DNA from: Brevundimonas sp. UBA7506
GTDB taxonomy: Bacteria > Pseudomonadota > Alphaproteobacteria > Caulobacterales > Caulobacteraceae
Direction of reading: 5' to 3'
DNA: 64,000 nucleotides
Assembly: GCF_002479495.1 (NCBI RefSeq)
Contig: NZ_DLNQ01000001.1
Coordinates: 75,185-139,184 of the forward strand
How positions within the stretch are numbered: position 1 is the stretch's first letter; every line of letters starts with the position of its first letter. Of the stretch, positions 41,040 through 50,345 are shown in pieces. The notes beneath the pieces were generated by a model. The model searched no databases, had not been told where the DNA came from, and worked only from the letters and a program-made list of their open reading frames with translations. The position numbers were made by a program, and so were the translations under genes.

Positions 41040-41959
41040 TCATGCCCTCTTCCGCCGACGGAGACGCCGGCCTCGCCGTCGCGACCCACGCCCTGTCCAA
41101 ACTCTATGGACGGGCGACCGCCTTGCAGGCTGTCGACCTGCGGGTTCCCGCAGGCGCCGTCTATATGCTGGCCGGAGAGAACGGTGCCGGGAAGTCCACC
41201 CTGCTGCGCCTCCTCCTGAACCTGGAGCGACCGACGGGAGGCCAGATCGAGGTCACGGGCCTGGCGGCGGATCGAAACGGCGCGCGCGTTCGCGCCCGTG
41301 TCGGCTATGTGCCGGAAGGCTTCGACATCGGACCGCGCTGGATGACCGTCGGGCGCTGGTTCGCCGAACGGGCCGTCTATTATCCGGCCTGGGACGCGGC
41401 CTACGCCGCCGCCCTGTCTCGTCGCCTGGACATCGATGGCTCGCGACGGATCGGTCAGCTGTCCAAGGGGCAGGCGCGCCGCGCCCAGATCGTCGCCGCC
41501 CTGGCGCACCGCCCGCCCCTGCTGCTGCTGGACGAACCCACCGACGGCCTGGATCCGGCGGCGCGCGACACGGTGCTGGAGCTGATCTCGGATCATCTGT
41601 CCCAGACCGACTGCACCATCCTGGTCTCCACCCACCTGATCTATGAGTTGGACGCCCTGGTCGATCAGGTCGGCGTCCTGTCGCACGGCCGCCTGACGGC
41701 CCAGACGCCGCGCGACGCCCTGCGGGAATCCGTGAAGAACTACCGCATTCGCGGTCCCGAGGGATGGAAGCCCCCGTCCGACATCCCCGGCGTGCTGCAT
41801 CGCGGCCAGTTCGGTCGCGAGCACAGCTGGGTCATCCGTGGCGAGGAAACAGAGGTCGCCGCGCACGTCGCCCGTTCCGGCGGCGAAGTCCACGATGTCG
41901 CCCCTCTCAACCTCCACGACGCCGTCGTCCATCTGATGCGCCAGGGAGCGGCGTCATGA
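41036..41959 (+). CDS. ABC transporter ATP-binding protein of the YtrA-type operon
   Basis: The 307-residue ATPase has Walker A GENGAGKST, Q-loop region VGYVPEGFD, signature LSKGQARR, Walker B LLLLDEPTDGLD and switch His STHLIYE. The signature has Lys-Gly in place of the usual Gly-Gly, as in some YtrB-like proteins. About 85 extra residues follow the core. It overlaps its neighbours by four bases on each side. The partner is the membrane protein encoded next; the substrate is unknown, and in related systems cell-envelope stress is the inducer. Confidence 0.9.
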   Translation: MIMPSSADGDAGLAVATHALSKLYGRATALQAVDLRVPAGAVYMLAGENGAGKSTLLRLLLNLERPTGGQIEVTGLAADRNGARVRARVGYVPEGFDIGPRWMTVGRWFAERAVYYPAWDAAYAAALSRRLDIDGSRRIGQLSKGQARRAQIVAALAHRPPLLLLDEPTDGLDPAARDTVLELISDHLSQTDCTILVSTHLIYELDALVDQVGVLSHGRLTAQTPRDALRESVKNYRIRGPEGWKPPSDIPGVLHRGQFGREHSWVIRGEETEVAAHVARSGGEVHDVAPLNLHDAVVHLMRQGAAS

Positions 41960-42678
41960 CCACCAACACCAGCCACGAGCCGCCCCGCGCGGCCGCCGTC
42001 TTTCAACTGCAGCTCGGGAAGATGGGCCGCGTCCTGCGTCCCGAGCTGATCGGTCTGGCCCTGATCCTCAGCCCTACCGCACTCATGGCGCTGGGCCTTC
42101 TGATGCGCCGCGACGCCGTCCTGGACTACCCCCCGGAGCTGAGCTTCCTCCTGCCGGCCGCAGCCTTTCTTCTGCCCTTCAGGCTCTGGAACAGAGAGGG
42201 GCTGTTCGAGCGCGGCGACTTCCAGCTCATGCCTGTCGAGCGCCGCAAGCACGTCCTGATCAGGGTCTGCGCCGGCTCCGTCTGGGCCCTGGGCCTGGCC
42301 GCAGCCGTCGTTCTTCTCTTCAATCTGCTGGCGCTGGCGGCTGGCTCTCCGACGATCGGAGCGGCGGCCTGGCTGTGGCTGGTTCCGCTGGGCTCTGTGG
42401 CGACGGCCTATCTGCTGGGCAGCGCCCTGGTCCTGGCCCTGCGCCATCCGCTCCGCTGGAGCGCCGGCCTGGTCCTCGCCTATGTCCTGCTTACCGCCTT
42501 CGGTCTCGGCGGCCCCCTGGAACCCATGACCCAAGCTGTCCTCCATAGCGATCTGGGGCTGGAGCGCGTCCTGACTGGCGGCGCTTCGAGCACGGCCTGG
42601 ATCGTCGCCCTCCTGTTCTGGTTCGGACTGGGCCTGATCGCTGTCGCCCTGGCCTCTCTGCGTCACCGGGAGGGCTGA
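41956..42678 (+). CDS. Membrane protein, probable permease partner of the ABC ATPase
   Basis: The 240-residue product has about six hydrophobic segments, beginning with IGLALILSPTALMALGLL near residue 35 and ending with a helix near 215-235. I recognise no specific family. Its place after the ATPase, with an ATGA overlap, implies that it is the membrane half of the YtrA-controlled transporter, like the short ABC-2-type permeases in such operons. The cytoplasmic loop FRLWNREGLFERGDFQLMPV could contact the ATPase. Confidence 0.72.
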   Translation: MTTNTSHEPPRAAAVFQLQLGKMGRVLRPELIGLALILSPTALMALGLLMRRDAVLDYPPELSFLLPAAAFLLPFRLWNREGLFERGDFQLMPVERRKHVLIRVCAGSVWALGLAAAVVLLFNLLALAAGSPTIGAAAWLWLVPLGSVATAYLLGSALVLALRHPLRWSAGLVLAYVLLTAFGLGGPLEPMTQAVLHSDLGLERVLTGGASSTAWIVALLFWFGLGLIAVALASLRHREG

Positions 42679-42681
42679 AGG

Positions 42682-43332
42682 ATGGAGGGCTTCATTCACG
42701 ACGCCGCCGCCGTCATCGCGCGACATGGCGTCTGGGCCGGACCGCTTCTGGGCCTGATGACCTTCGGGGAATCCCTGGTGCTGGTCGGCGCCTTCGTGCC
42801 GGCCACCGCCCTGATGGCGGCGACGGGCGTCCTGGTGGCGACGGATGTCCTGTCGCCCGCGCCGGTGCTGTTCTGGGGATGCGTCGGCGCCATCCTGGGC
42901 GAGGCCCTGTCCTATCACCTGGGTCGGCGGGCCGGGCCGGCGATCTGGCGCCACCGGCGACTGCGGTCCCAGAGGAAATCCGTGGCCCGCGCCCGGCTCT
43001 ACTTCCGACGCTATGGCGCGACCTCCATCTTCCTCGGCCGCTTCCTGGGCCCGCTCCAGGCCGTGGTCCCCCTGACGGCCGGCGCGACCGGCATGGGTCA
43101 AGGCCGCTTCCATGTCGCCAATGTACTGTCGGCCCTGATCTGGACGCCCGCCATGCTGGCGCCGGGATATATGGCGGCCGGGGGCCTCGGCGGGTGGAGT
43201 CCGCCGCTTCTGATCCAGAGCTCCTTGCTCGTTCCCGGGATCACAGCCGTCGCCGTCATGGTTCTGGGCTGTCTGCTGATCCTCGAATCCCTGTTCAGCG
43301 ATCGGCGGGGTTGGACCCTGCACCCCATATGA
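42682..43332 (+). CDS. DedA/SNARE-associated family membrane protein
   Basis: The 216-residue protein shows DedA marks: GESLVLVGAFVPATALM, the VGAILGEALSYHLGRRAG motif, and GRFLGPLQAVVPLTAGATGMGQGRF with conserved Arg and Pro, followed by the NVLSALIW helix. DedA proteins flip undecaprenyl phosphate or phospholipids and support envelope integrity. It follows the ABC membrane protein after three bases, so it is probably part of that operon, which suggests an envelope-related job for the whole unit. Confidence 0.88.
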   Translation: MEGFIHDAAAVIARHGVWAGPLLGLMTFGESLVLVGAFVPATALMAATGVLVATDVLSPAPVLFWGCVGAILGEALSYHLGRRAGPAIWRHRRLRSQRKSVARARLYFRRYGATSIFLGRFLGPLQAVVPLTAGATGMGQGRFHVANVLSALIWTPAMLAPGYMAAGGLGGWSPPLLIQSSLLVPGITAVAVMVLGCLLILESLFSDRRGWTLHPI

Positions 43333-43477
43333 CCCCGCCCTTCTCCCTAGCCGGTCGAGGCTCCCTTCCTGCTTCTCGGCACGAGCCTCTGGCTCCTGAT
43401 CTGCTTCGCCGTCGCCTTGAGCCGGCCACGCTCGCGGTCCTGACCGCCCTTCCCGTCCCTCCATCTCAGAGATCTTC

Positions 43478-45430
43478 ATGACCCGCTCACCAGCGCGCCT
43501 TTCCGCATGCCTGGCGTCCAGCCTCGTCCTGGCCATGGCCGCAGGAACCGCCGCCATCGCCGCCCCCGTCGCCGAAGCCTCGGCCGCCAGGCCTGCCGCC
43601 TACAGCGCCGCGCAATTCTATGAGACGGTCGACCACCGGCTGGCCGGCGGCTCAGGCCTCGCCTTCTCGCCCGACGGCCGTTTCGTGCTGATGACCAGCG
43701 ACCAGTCGGGCGTGTTCAACGCCTACGCCGTTCCGGTCGACGGCGGAGAGCCCGTCGCCCTGACGACCTCGACCACAAACGCCATACAGGCCCTGAGCTG
43801 GTTTCCCGAGGACGAGCGCATTCTGGTGATCTCGGACAGGGGCGGCGATGAACGCACCCGCCTCTATGTCCGCGAACGTGACGGCGGCTTGCGCGACCTG
43901 ACGCCCGAAGGCCGGGTCACGTCGGACCTGCTGGGCTGGAGCGGCGATCGCTCCACGATCTGGATCGCCTCCACGGCCCAGGATCGCCGCGCCCCGGACA
44001 TCCTGGCGGTCGATCCCGTCACCTATGAAAGCCGCCTGCTGTTCCAGAACCCCGGCATGCTGATCGAAGCCGTTTCGCCCGATGGACGCTGGGTCGCCCT
44101 GCGCCGACAGTCCGGCTCGGCCGACAGCGACCTCTATCTCGCGGATCTGACCCAGGCGGGCGAGCCGCGCCTGATCACCCCCCACGTCGGGATGGTCCGC
44201 CACAATGTCTTCGACTTCACGCCCGATTCCTCGGCCCTGATCTTCGGTTCTGACGCCGCGGGCGAGTTCGGACAGGCCTATCGCTACGACCTGGCCAGCG
44301 GGGCGATCACCGAGGAGTTGAAGGGCCGCTGGGACGTCATCGCCGCCCACTTTTCTCCGTCCGGCCGCTACCGGGTGTCCGCCTTCAACGCCGACGCCCG
44401 CACGGAGATGACCGTCACGGACATGACCACCGGCGCCCCGATCGCCCTGAAAGGCGTCCCGGCGGGCGACATCGGCGCGGTGCGCTTCCGTGCGGACGAA
44501 GGACGGATCGTCTTCACCGTCTCCTCCTCCACCTCGCCTGCCGACGTCTTCATCGCCGACCTGACGACGGGCGAGACCCGAAGGCTGACCCAGGCCCTGA
44601 ACCCGGCGATGCAGGAGGACGACCTCGTGGAGGCCGTGGTCGTGCACTATCAAGGTGAAGGCGGCGTGACGATCCCGGCCAACCTCTATCGCCCCAAGGG
44701 GGCCTCCGCCGCAGCCCCGGCTGCGGGCGTGGTGATGGTTCATGGCGGACCGGGCGGTCAGGCCCGTCGCGACTATTCTCCCATCATCCAGCACCTGGTC
44801 AATCACGGCTACGCCGTCCTGGCGGTCAACAATCGCGGCTCGTCAGGCTACGGCAAGACCTTCTTCCGCATGGACAATCGGGCGCACGGCGAGGCTGACC
44901 TGCGCGACGTGGTCGCCGGCGGCCAGTGGCTGCGCGATCAGGACTGGGTCGCCGACGATCAGGTCGCGGTGATGGGCGCCTCCTATGGCGGCTACCTGGC
45001 CCTGGCCGCCCAGACCTTCCATCCCCAGGCCTTCGAGGCGGCGATCGACATCTTCGGCGTCACCAACTGGACCCGCACCCTGGAGGAAGCCGCGCGCCTG
45101 CCCGAATCCCGACGCACCGCCCTCTACGACGAGATGGGCGACCCGGCGACCGACGCCGAACGCCACCGCCGCATCTCTCCCCTGTTCCACGCCGCCAACA
45201 TCGTCAAACCCTTGCTGGTGGTCCAGGGCGCGAACGACCCCCGCGTCCTGAAGATCGAAAGCGATGAGCTTGTCGCCGCGGTCAGGGCCAACGGCACGCC
45301 GGTGGAGTATGTGGTCTTCCCCGACGAAGGCCACGGCTTCCGGCGGCGCGAAAACCGGGTGACGGCGCAGGAAGTCTATCTCAGGTTCCTTGACCGCCAT
45401 CTACGTTCCCGGTCCGCGCCGGAACGCTGA
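43478..45430 (+). CDS. Exported S9-family serine peptidase (prolyl oligopeptidase type)
   Basis: The 650-residue protein has a signal peptide (about 30 residues), a beta-propeller region (residues 60-380, with SPDGRFVLMTS and SPDGRWVALR blade repeats) and a C-terminal alpha/beta hydrolase. The catalytic triad is visible: Ser in GASYGGYLALAAQ near 500, Asp in VVQGANDPRVLK and His in DEGHGFRRRENR. The family cleaves short peptides, in the dipeptidyl or acylaminoacyl peptidase manner. It is preceded by 145 bp without a gene, and no operon partner is evident. Confidence 0.92.
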   Translation: MTRSPARLSACLASSLVLAMAAGTAAIAAPVAEASAARPAAYSAAQFYETVDHRLAGGSGLAFSPDGRFVLMTSDQSGVFNAYAVPVDGGEPVALTTSTTNAIQALSWFPEDERILVISDRGGDERTRLYVRERDGGLRDLTPEGRVTSDLLGWSGDRSTIWIASTAQDRRAPDILAVDPVTYESRLLFQNPGMLIEAVSPDGRWVALRRQSGSADSDLYLADLTQAGEPRLITPHVGMVRHNVFDFTPDSSALIFGSDAAGEFGQAYRYDLASGAITEELKGRWDVIAAHFSPSGRYRVSAFNADARTEMTVTDMTTGAPIALKGVPAGDIGAVRFRADEGRIVFTVSSSTSPADVFIADLTTGETRRLTQALNPAMQEDDLVEAVVVHYQGEGGVTIPANLYRPKGASAAAPAAGVVMVHGGPGGQARRDYSPIIQHLVNHGYAVLAVNNRGSSGYGKTFFRMDNRAHGEADLRDVVAGGQWLRDQDWVADDQVAVMGASYGGYLALAAQTFHPQAFEAAIDIFGVTNWTRTLEEAARLPESRRTALYDEMGDPATDAERHRRISPLFHAANIVKPLLVVQGANDPRVLKIESDELVAAVRANGTPVEYVVFPDEGHGFRRRENRVTAQEVYLRFLDRHLRSRSAPER

Positions 45431-45465
45431 GCCCCGATCAGTCCGTCAGGAAGCTGGCCATCGGG

Positions 45466-45778
45466 CTACATCGTCCAGGGCTGGTCGCCGTACACGTTGA
45501 GCGCCCGCAGCGTGACCAGCCGCCGACGGCGCGTCGCCCCCTCAGCCGCGAACCACGGTCCGATCCCATGTCCCAGCACGATCACCAACCCCAGGGCGAT
45601 CAGCAGGCCGCGCGGCAGATGAACCAGGGCCGCGAGCGCGATCATCGACAGGCCGATAACCCAGACGACCTGCAGGCAGCATGACCAGACCGCGCAGGGC
45701 GTCGCTGGCTTCCATGCGCCCAAAGGCGCCGACAGTGCGAGCGGCGCCCGGATTTCCGGCGGCGGTATCGGTTGACAT
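45466..45778 (-). pseudogene. Decayed DUF1624 (heparan-alpha-glucosaminide N-acetyltransferase-like) membrane gene
   Basis: Three conserved patches of this family appear in order on the minus strand but in two frames and without the segments that normally separate them. First is a start with DALRGLVML (45690-45778), then in another frame VVWVIGLSMIALAALVHLPR with LIALGLVIVLGH, then LRALNVYGDQPWT. An intact member has over 350 residues with many helices, so at least two internal deletions, a frameshift and loss of the 3' end have occurred. The remnant lies between the S9 peptidase and the TonB receptor. Confidence 0.72.
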
Positions 45779-45804
45779 CAGCATGCCCGGCGGATTAGCC
45801 GATA

Positions 45805-45819
45805 TGTAATAACATTACA
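45805..45819. promoter_or_regulatory. Perfect palindrome upstream of the siderophore receptor
   Basis: TGTAAT-AAC-ATTACA, a 6-bp perfect inverted repeat with a 3-base centre, lies 13 bases before the GTG of the receptor gene. It is AT-rich in GC-rich surroundings and probably an operator overlapping the promoter. It does not match the standard Fur box well. Confidence 0.62.
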
Positions 45820-45831
45820 AACGGAGTCGCC

Positions 45832-47907
45832 GTGTCCCTGCTTTCGAGTTGCGCCAGTCTGTGTCTTCTGGCGGCGGCTGACCCGACGTCCCGTGATCAT
45901 GCCGAAGTCCAGACGAATGAGGCAACGACTGTGGGCGAAATCGTGGTCCTAGGTCGCCGGAAGACGCGCGATCTGACCCTGGGCGCCGGCCCGGCGACCG
46001 AACGGATGTCGCCGTCCAGCCGCTCCATCGAAAGCGATCTTCTGCACGCCGTCGGCGCGGTTCGCCTCGCCGATGCGCTCGAACTGGTCAGCGGGGTCAG
46101 TCAGCAGAACAACCGCGGCGGCGTCATGGACAACTTCGCCATTCGCGGCTTCCTGGGCACGCCGGACGGCGGCGCCGAATACTATGTCGACGGCTTCCTG
46201 GCTAACCGGGGCATGGCGCCGCCGCGCGATCCGGCGACGGCGGAAAGGATCGAAGTCCTCAAGGGCCCGGCCGGCGCCCTGTTCGGCGACATCGATCCTG
46301 CTGGTCGGGTCAACATCGTCTCCCGCACCCCGCGCTTTGTCCCGGACGCCGCCTTCATCGCCACCGTGGGTTCGTTCGGGTTGCGACGCGGAGAACTGGA
46401 TCTGACGGGGCCGCTGTCTAAAACGCTTGCCGGTCGCCTGGTGGTCGCCGGCGAAACCAGCAGCGGCTGGCGCGATTACGTCGGGCTCGACCGAACCGTC
46501 GTCTCGCCGTCCCTGACCTGGCGGCCGAATGACGACCTGCGGCTGACCTATGTGGGCGAATTCACCACCTTCACCACCCTGTTCGACCGCGGCCAGCCGG
46601 CCATCAACGGCGACGCCCTGGCCCTGCCTTCGTCGCGCTACTTCGGTGAGCCCAGCGACGGTCCGACGCGCTTTCGCAATGAGCGCCACCAGATCACAGG
46701 CGACTATCGCCTGAACGACGACTGGACACTGAAGGGCGGCTTGGCCTGGCGCGGCGGCTCGCTACGCGGCCTCTCCAGCGACCACTCTCGCCTGATCGGC
46801 GACACGCTTTGGCGCCAGCGCCGAGGCCGGGACTTCTCGGTCGAGGATCTGTCCGCCCGACTGGCGTTGAACGGCCAGTTCCGCGCCGCCAAGGGCGTGC
46901 ACAACCTCGAACTCGGCGCCAAGGCCTACAGCCTGACCTATGGCGAGCGCTGGCTGCGCATCAACCCGACCCTGGACAACCCCTATCCCATCAACGTCCA
47001 TGATCCGGTCTATGGCGGCGCGGCCCCGACGCCCCTGCCCTTCACCGACAATCTGGAGACGCGCGAGGTCGTCACCCTCTACGCCCAGGACCTGTGGGAG
47101 GTGAACGACCGCCTTAGCCTCCTGGCCGGCTTGCGTTACGACGACTATCGCCAGACCATCCGCAACAATCGCACCGGCGCGGTGGGCGAGAACACCGACG
47201 CCCCGATCGATTACCGCATCGCCGCCCGCTATCGCCTGACCGACGCCATCACGGCGCACGCCAGCTATGGACGCTCCTTTGTCCTTAATTCCGGCACAGG
47301 TCGCGACGGCTCCGGCTTCGCCCCCGAGGAAGGCCAGGGCTACGAGATCGGGCTGTCCGGCGCCTGGGAGGGACTGGATCTTGCGGCGACCGTCTTCGAC
47401 ATCGAGAAGAACAACATCCTGACCAATGACCCGGTGGACCCGAACTACCTCGCCCCGGTCGGCCGATTGACCACGCGAGGCGTCGAACTGGACGGATCCC
47501 TGCGCATCGGGGAGACGTGGCAGGTTGTAGCCAACTACGCCTGGACGGACGCGAAGACCGATGACGCGGCCTTCGCCAGCGAAGACGTCCTCAATGTGCC
47601 CGAACATTCCGGCTCCCTGTTCGTCATCGGCCGGTTCCGCACGTCTCACGGGACGGAATGGTCCCTCACCGCCGGCGCCGCCTATGCCGGTGATCGGGCG
47701 GCGGCCATCGACGGCAGCGGCGTTCGTCTGCCCGCCTATTGGAAGGCCAAGGCAGCAGTCGAATATGGCCTGACGGATCGCATCAGCACGCGCCTGGAAA
47801 TCGATAACCTCTTCGACGAACGCTACGCCCAGAGCTCCTACAGTCCGCTCTGGATCTTTCCCGGCGCGCCCAGAAGCCTGAAGGCTTCCATCAGACTGGC
47901 TCTATAG
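45832..47907 (+). CDS. TonB-dependent siderophore receptor
   Basis: The 691-residue outer-membrane protein has a short signal (SLLSSCASLCLLAAAD), a TonB-box-like VGEIVVLGRR and a plug with LADALELVSGVSQQNN, IRGFLGTPDG and RIEVLKGPAGALFGDIDPAG, which is the pattern of ferric-siderophore receptors such as FhuE and FpvA. The barrel ends with an aromatic-rich segment, SLKASIRLAL. It starts with GTG supported by GGAG. No siderophore synthesis or uptake partner lies beside it, so it probably takes up xenosiderophores. Confidence 0.88.
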   Translation: MSLLSSCASLCLLAAADPTSRDHAEVQTNEATTVGEIVVLGRRKTRDLTLGAGPATERMSPSSRSIESDLLHAVGAVRLADALELVSGVSQQNNRGGVMDNFAIRGFLGTPDGGAEYYVDGFLANRGMAPPRDPATAERIEVLKGPAGALFGDIDPAGRVNIVSRTPRFVPDAAFIATVGSFGLRRGELDLTGPLSKTLAGRLVVAGETSSGWRDYVGLDRTVVSPSLTWRPNDDLRLTYVGEFTTFTTLFDRGQPAINGDALALPSSRYFGEPSDGPTRFRNERHQITGDYRLNDDWTLKGGLAWRGGSLRGLSSDHSRLIGDTLWRQRRGRDFSVEDLSARLALNGQFRAAKGVHNLELGAKAYSLTYGERWLRINPTLDNPYPINVHDPVYGGAAPTPLPFTDNLETREVVTLYAQDLWEVNDRLSLLAGLRYDDYRQTIRNNRTGAVGENTDAPIDYRIAARYRLTDAITAHASYGRSFVLNSGTGRDGSGFAPEEGQGYEIGLSGAWEGLDLAATVFDIEKNNILTNDPVDPNYLAPVGRLTTRGVELDGSLRIGETWQVVANYAWTDAKTDDAAFASEDVLNVPEHSGSLFVIGRFRTSHGTEWSLTAGAAYAGDRAAAIDGSGVRLPAYWKAKAAVEYGLTDRISTRLEIDNLFDERYAQSSYSPLWIFPGAPRSLKASIRLAL

Positions 47908-48020
47908 AAACAGAACATTGACGGAGATGACGCCGCCTGACGTCGGCATAGCGCGAGGAACGGTCATCGGCCTCTCGACCGACAGTTGACGTTCATCCTC
48001 GCGTAGCGTTCCCGGCTTGA

Positions 48021-48053
48021 TTGACGCCAACATTCATTCCATTATCTTGGAAT
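48021..48053 (+). promoter_or_regulatory. arsR promoter with overlapping operator
   Basis: TTGACG (48021-48026) and TATCTT (48043-48048), 16 bases apart, form a -35/-10 pair. The inverted repeat ATTCCA-N6-TGGAAT (48036-48053) covers the -10. The expected transcription start falls on or next to the arsR ATG at 48055, so the mRNA may be leaderless. The repeat is the natural ArsR site. Confidence 0.65.
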
Positions 48054-48054
48054 C

Positions 48055-48390
48055 ATGGAATCAGAAGCCGCCATTCTCGCCCTCGCCGCCCTGGCCCAGC
48101 CCACGCGGCTGGAGACCTTCCGCCTGCTGGCCCGGCATGAACCCGCTGGCCTGCCCGCCGGAGAGATCGCGGACGCCCTGGCAGTGCCCGCCAACACCAT
48201 GTCGGCGCACCTCGGGGTCCTGTCCCGCGCCGGCCTGATCAGTTCGGAACGTCGCAGCCGGTCGATCATTTACCGCGCCGACCTGAGCCGCCTTCAGGCG
48301 CTTGTCGTCTTCCTGCTGAAGGACTGCTGCCAGGGCCGCGCCGACCTGTGCGAGCCGCTTCTGGCCGAACTCGCGCCCTGCCGCGCCTGA
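48055..48390 (+). CDS. arsR: ArsR-family arsenite-responsive repressor
   Basis: The 111-residue winged-helix protein has the ArsR recognition region PANTMSAHLGVLSRAGLISS. The metal site is at the C-terminus, KDCCQGRADLC, with the CC-N5-C arrangement of the type described for Acidithiobacillus ArsR, and not the CVC of the E. coli protein. Arsenite binding should release it from the operator directly upstream. It heads the arsR-arsC-acr3-arsN2-arsH cluster, seven bases before arsC. Confidence 0.92.
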   Translation: MESEAAILALAALAQPTRLETFRLLARHEPAGLPAGEIADALAVPANTMSAHLGVLSRAGLISSERRSRSIIYRADLSRLQALVVFLLKDCCQGRADLCEPLLAELAPCRA

Positions 48391-48397
48391 GGACCTC

Positions 48398-48820
48398 ATG
48401 GACGTCGTCATCTATCACAACCCCGCCTGCGGAACGTCGCGCAACGCCCTCGCCCTGATCCGTCACGCCGGGATCGAGCCCCACGTCATCGAGTATCTGA
48501 AGACGCCGCCCAGCCGCGCCATGATCACGGAGCTGGTCAGGCGCATGGGCGTTCCGCTGCGCAGCCTTCTGCGCGAGAAGGGCACGCCCTTCGCCGAACT
48601 GGGCCTCGGCGATCCCGCCCTGACGGATGACCAGCTTCTGGACGCCATCGAGGCCCATCCGATCCTGCTGAACCGCCCGATCGTCGTCTCGCCGCTGGGG
48701 GTGCAATTGTGCCGGCCGTCGGAGGCGGTCCTCAACCTTCTGCCGGCCGAGGGGCTTAAGCCCTTCACCAAGGAGGACGGCGAGGTCGTCATCGATACTG
48801 AGGGCCGAAGGATCCGCTGA
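48398..48820 (+). CDS. arsC: Arsenate reductase, glutaredoxin-coupled
   Basis: The 140-residue protein starts with [13 protein letters not shown], holding the catalytic Cys, and keeps [18 protein letters not shown] and [12 protein letters not shown] with the Arg residues of this class. It reduces arsenate to arsenite with glutathione and glutaredoxin. It shares one base with acr3 (TGATG), so reduction and export are translated together. Confidence 0.95.
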   Translation: MDVVIYHNPACGTSRNALALIRHAGIEPHVIEYLKTPPSRAMITELVRRMGVPLRSLLREKGTPFAELGLGDPALTDDQLLDAIEAHPILLNRPIVVSPLGVQLCRPSEAVLNLLPAEGLKPFTKEDGEVVIDTEGRRIR

Positions 48821-49905
48821 TGGTCGACGCCGTCATCACTGAACAGCCAAAGCGCCGCCTGTCCTTCCTCGACCGCTGGCTGACACTTTGGATTTTCGCC
48901 GCGATGGCGCTGGGCGTGCTGCTGGGTGCGGTCGTGCCGGGCCTTCCCGCCTGGATCGACGGCCTGTCGGTCGGGACGACCAACATCCCCATCGCCATCG
49001 GCCTGATCCTGATGATGTATCCGCCGCTGGCGCGGGTGAAGTACGAGGAACTGCCGCGCGTCTTCGCGGACAGGCGCGTGCTTGCCCTGTCCCTGTTCCA
49101 GAACTGGGTGCTGGGGCCGGTGCTGATGTTCGCCCTGGCGGTCATCTTCCTGCGCGACCAGCCGGAATACATGACCGGCGTCATCCTGATCGGTCTGGCC
49201 CGCTGCATCGCCATGGTGCTGGTCTGGAACCAGTTGGCGCGCGGCGACAACCAGTATGTGGCGGGTCTGGTCGCCTTCAATTCGCTCTTCCAGATCGCCT
49301 TCTTCAGCCTCTACGCCTGGCTGTTCCTGACCGTGTTGCCGCCCCTGTTCGGGCTGGAGAGCAGCGTGGTGGACGTCACCGTCTGGACCATCGCCGGCGC
49401 CGTCCTGGTCTATCTGGGCCTGCCCTTCCTCGGGGGGGTCCTGACCCGGCGCACCCTTGTCGCGAGGAAGGGAAATGACTGGTACGAGACGCGCTTCCTG
49501 CCGCGCATCACGCCGATCACCCTGATCGCCCTTCTCTTCACCATCGTCGCCATGTTCAGCCTCAAGGGCGGCGAAGTGGTCGCCCTGCCGCTGGACGCCC
49601 TGCGCATCGCCATCCCGCTGACGATCTACTTCTTCGTCATGTTCGTGGTCAGCTTCCTGATGGGACGGTTGATCGAGGCGGACTATCCGCGCACCACGGC
49701 CCTGGCCTTCACCGCCGCCTCCAACAATTTTGAACTGGCGATCGCCGTCGCCATCGCCGCCTTCGGGCTGGCGTCGCCGGTCGCCTTCGCGGCGGTCATC
49801 GGCCCGCTGGTCGAGGTCCCGGTGCTGATCCTGCTGGTGTCGGTCGCCCTGTGGCTGGGCCGCCGCTACTTCCCCGCGACCGCCCCGAAGAAGGACGCCT
49901 GCTGA
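48820..49905 (+). CDS. acr3: Acr3-type arsenite efflux permease
   Basis: The 361-residue inner-membrane protein has about ten helices and Acr3 marks: [38 protein letters not shown] with the essential Cys, and [17 protein letters not shown]. It expels arsenite using the proton motive force. It overlaps arsC and arsN2 by one base on each side. Confidence 0.95.
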   Translation: MVDAVITEQPKRRLSFLDRWLTLWIFAAMALGVLLGAVVPGLPAWIDGLSVGTTNIPIAIGLILMMYPPLARVKYEELPRVFADRRVLALSLFQNWVLGPVLMFALAVIFLRDQPEYMTGVILIGLARCIAMVLVWNQLARGDNQYVAGLVAFNSLFQIAFFSLYAWLFLTVLPPLFGLESSVVDVTVWTIAGAVLVYLGLPFLGGVLTRRTLVARKGNDWYETRFLPRITPITLIALLFTIVAMFSLKGGEVVALPLDALRIAIPLTIYFFVMFVVSFLMGRLIEADYPRTTALAFTAASNNFELAIAVAIAAFGLASPVAFAAVIGPLVEVPVLILLVSVALWLGRRYFPATAPKKDAC

Positions 49906-50345
49906 TGGCCTTCAACGTCTCGGCGTTGCCCGAACCCACCGCCGACCTGATCGCCGCGCTGGAGGCTGCCGGACTACCGACGGATGACCTCCACGAACCC
50001 GGCCGGCGCTTCTTCCGCTTTGAGAATGGCGAGGGGCTGGTCGGCTACGGCGGGCTGGAGCAGGTCGGGCCCGACGTCCTGATCCGCTCCATCGTCGTCC
50101 CTGACGGCCGTCGCGGCGGCGGTCACGGCGGGGCGATCCTGTCCTGGCTCGAAACTGAAGCCGCCCAGCAAGGCGCTGCCAGCCTCTATCTGCTCACGAC
50201 CTCGGCCGCCGCCTTCTTCCAGCGGCGCGGCTACTCGGTCGCCCTTCGGTCAGCCGCGCCGCCCGCCATCGCCGCCTCTCGCCAGTTCAGCGGCCTGTGC
50301 CCGGCATCGGCGACCTTCATGTTCAAGGATCTGCGTATCCAATGA
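49905..50345 (+). CDS. arsN2: ArsN2-type GNAT acetyltransferase
   Basis: The 146-residue protein shows the GNAT acetyl-CoA motif in [20 protein letters not shown] and the late FFQRRGYSV strand. GNAT proteins in ars operons are called ArsN1 or ArsN2. ArsN1 acetylates arsinothricin; the ArsN2 substrate is less certain. The sequence and the place between acr3 and arsH fit ArsN2. ATG at 49905 overlaps the acr3 stop. Confidence 0.85.
   Translation: MAFNVSALPEPTADLIAALEAAGLPTDDLHEPGRRFFRFENGEGLVGYGGLEQVGPDVLIRSIVVPDGRRGGGHGGAILSWLETEAAQQGAASLYLLTTSAAAFFQRRGYSVALRSAAPPAIAASRQFSGLCPASATFMFKDLRIQ

Noticed and set aside
45781..45831. Fur box before the siderophore receptor
   Set aside because: The palindrome TGTAAT-N3-ATTACA fits the GATAAT-type repeats of Fur only loosely.
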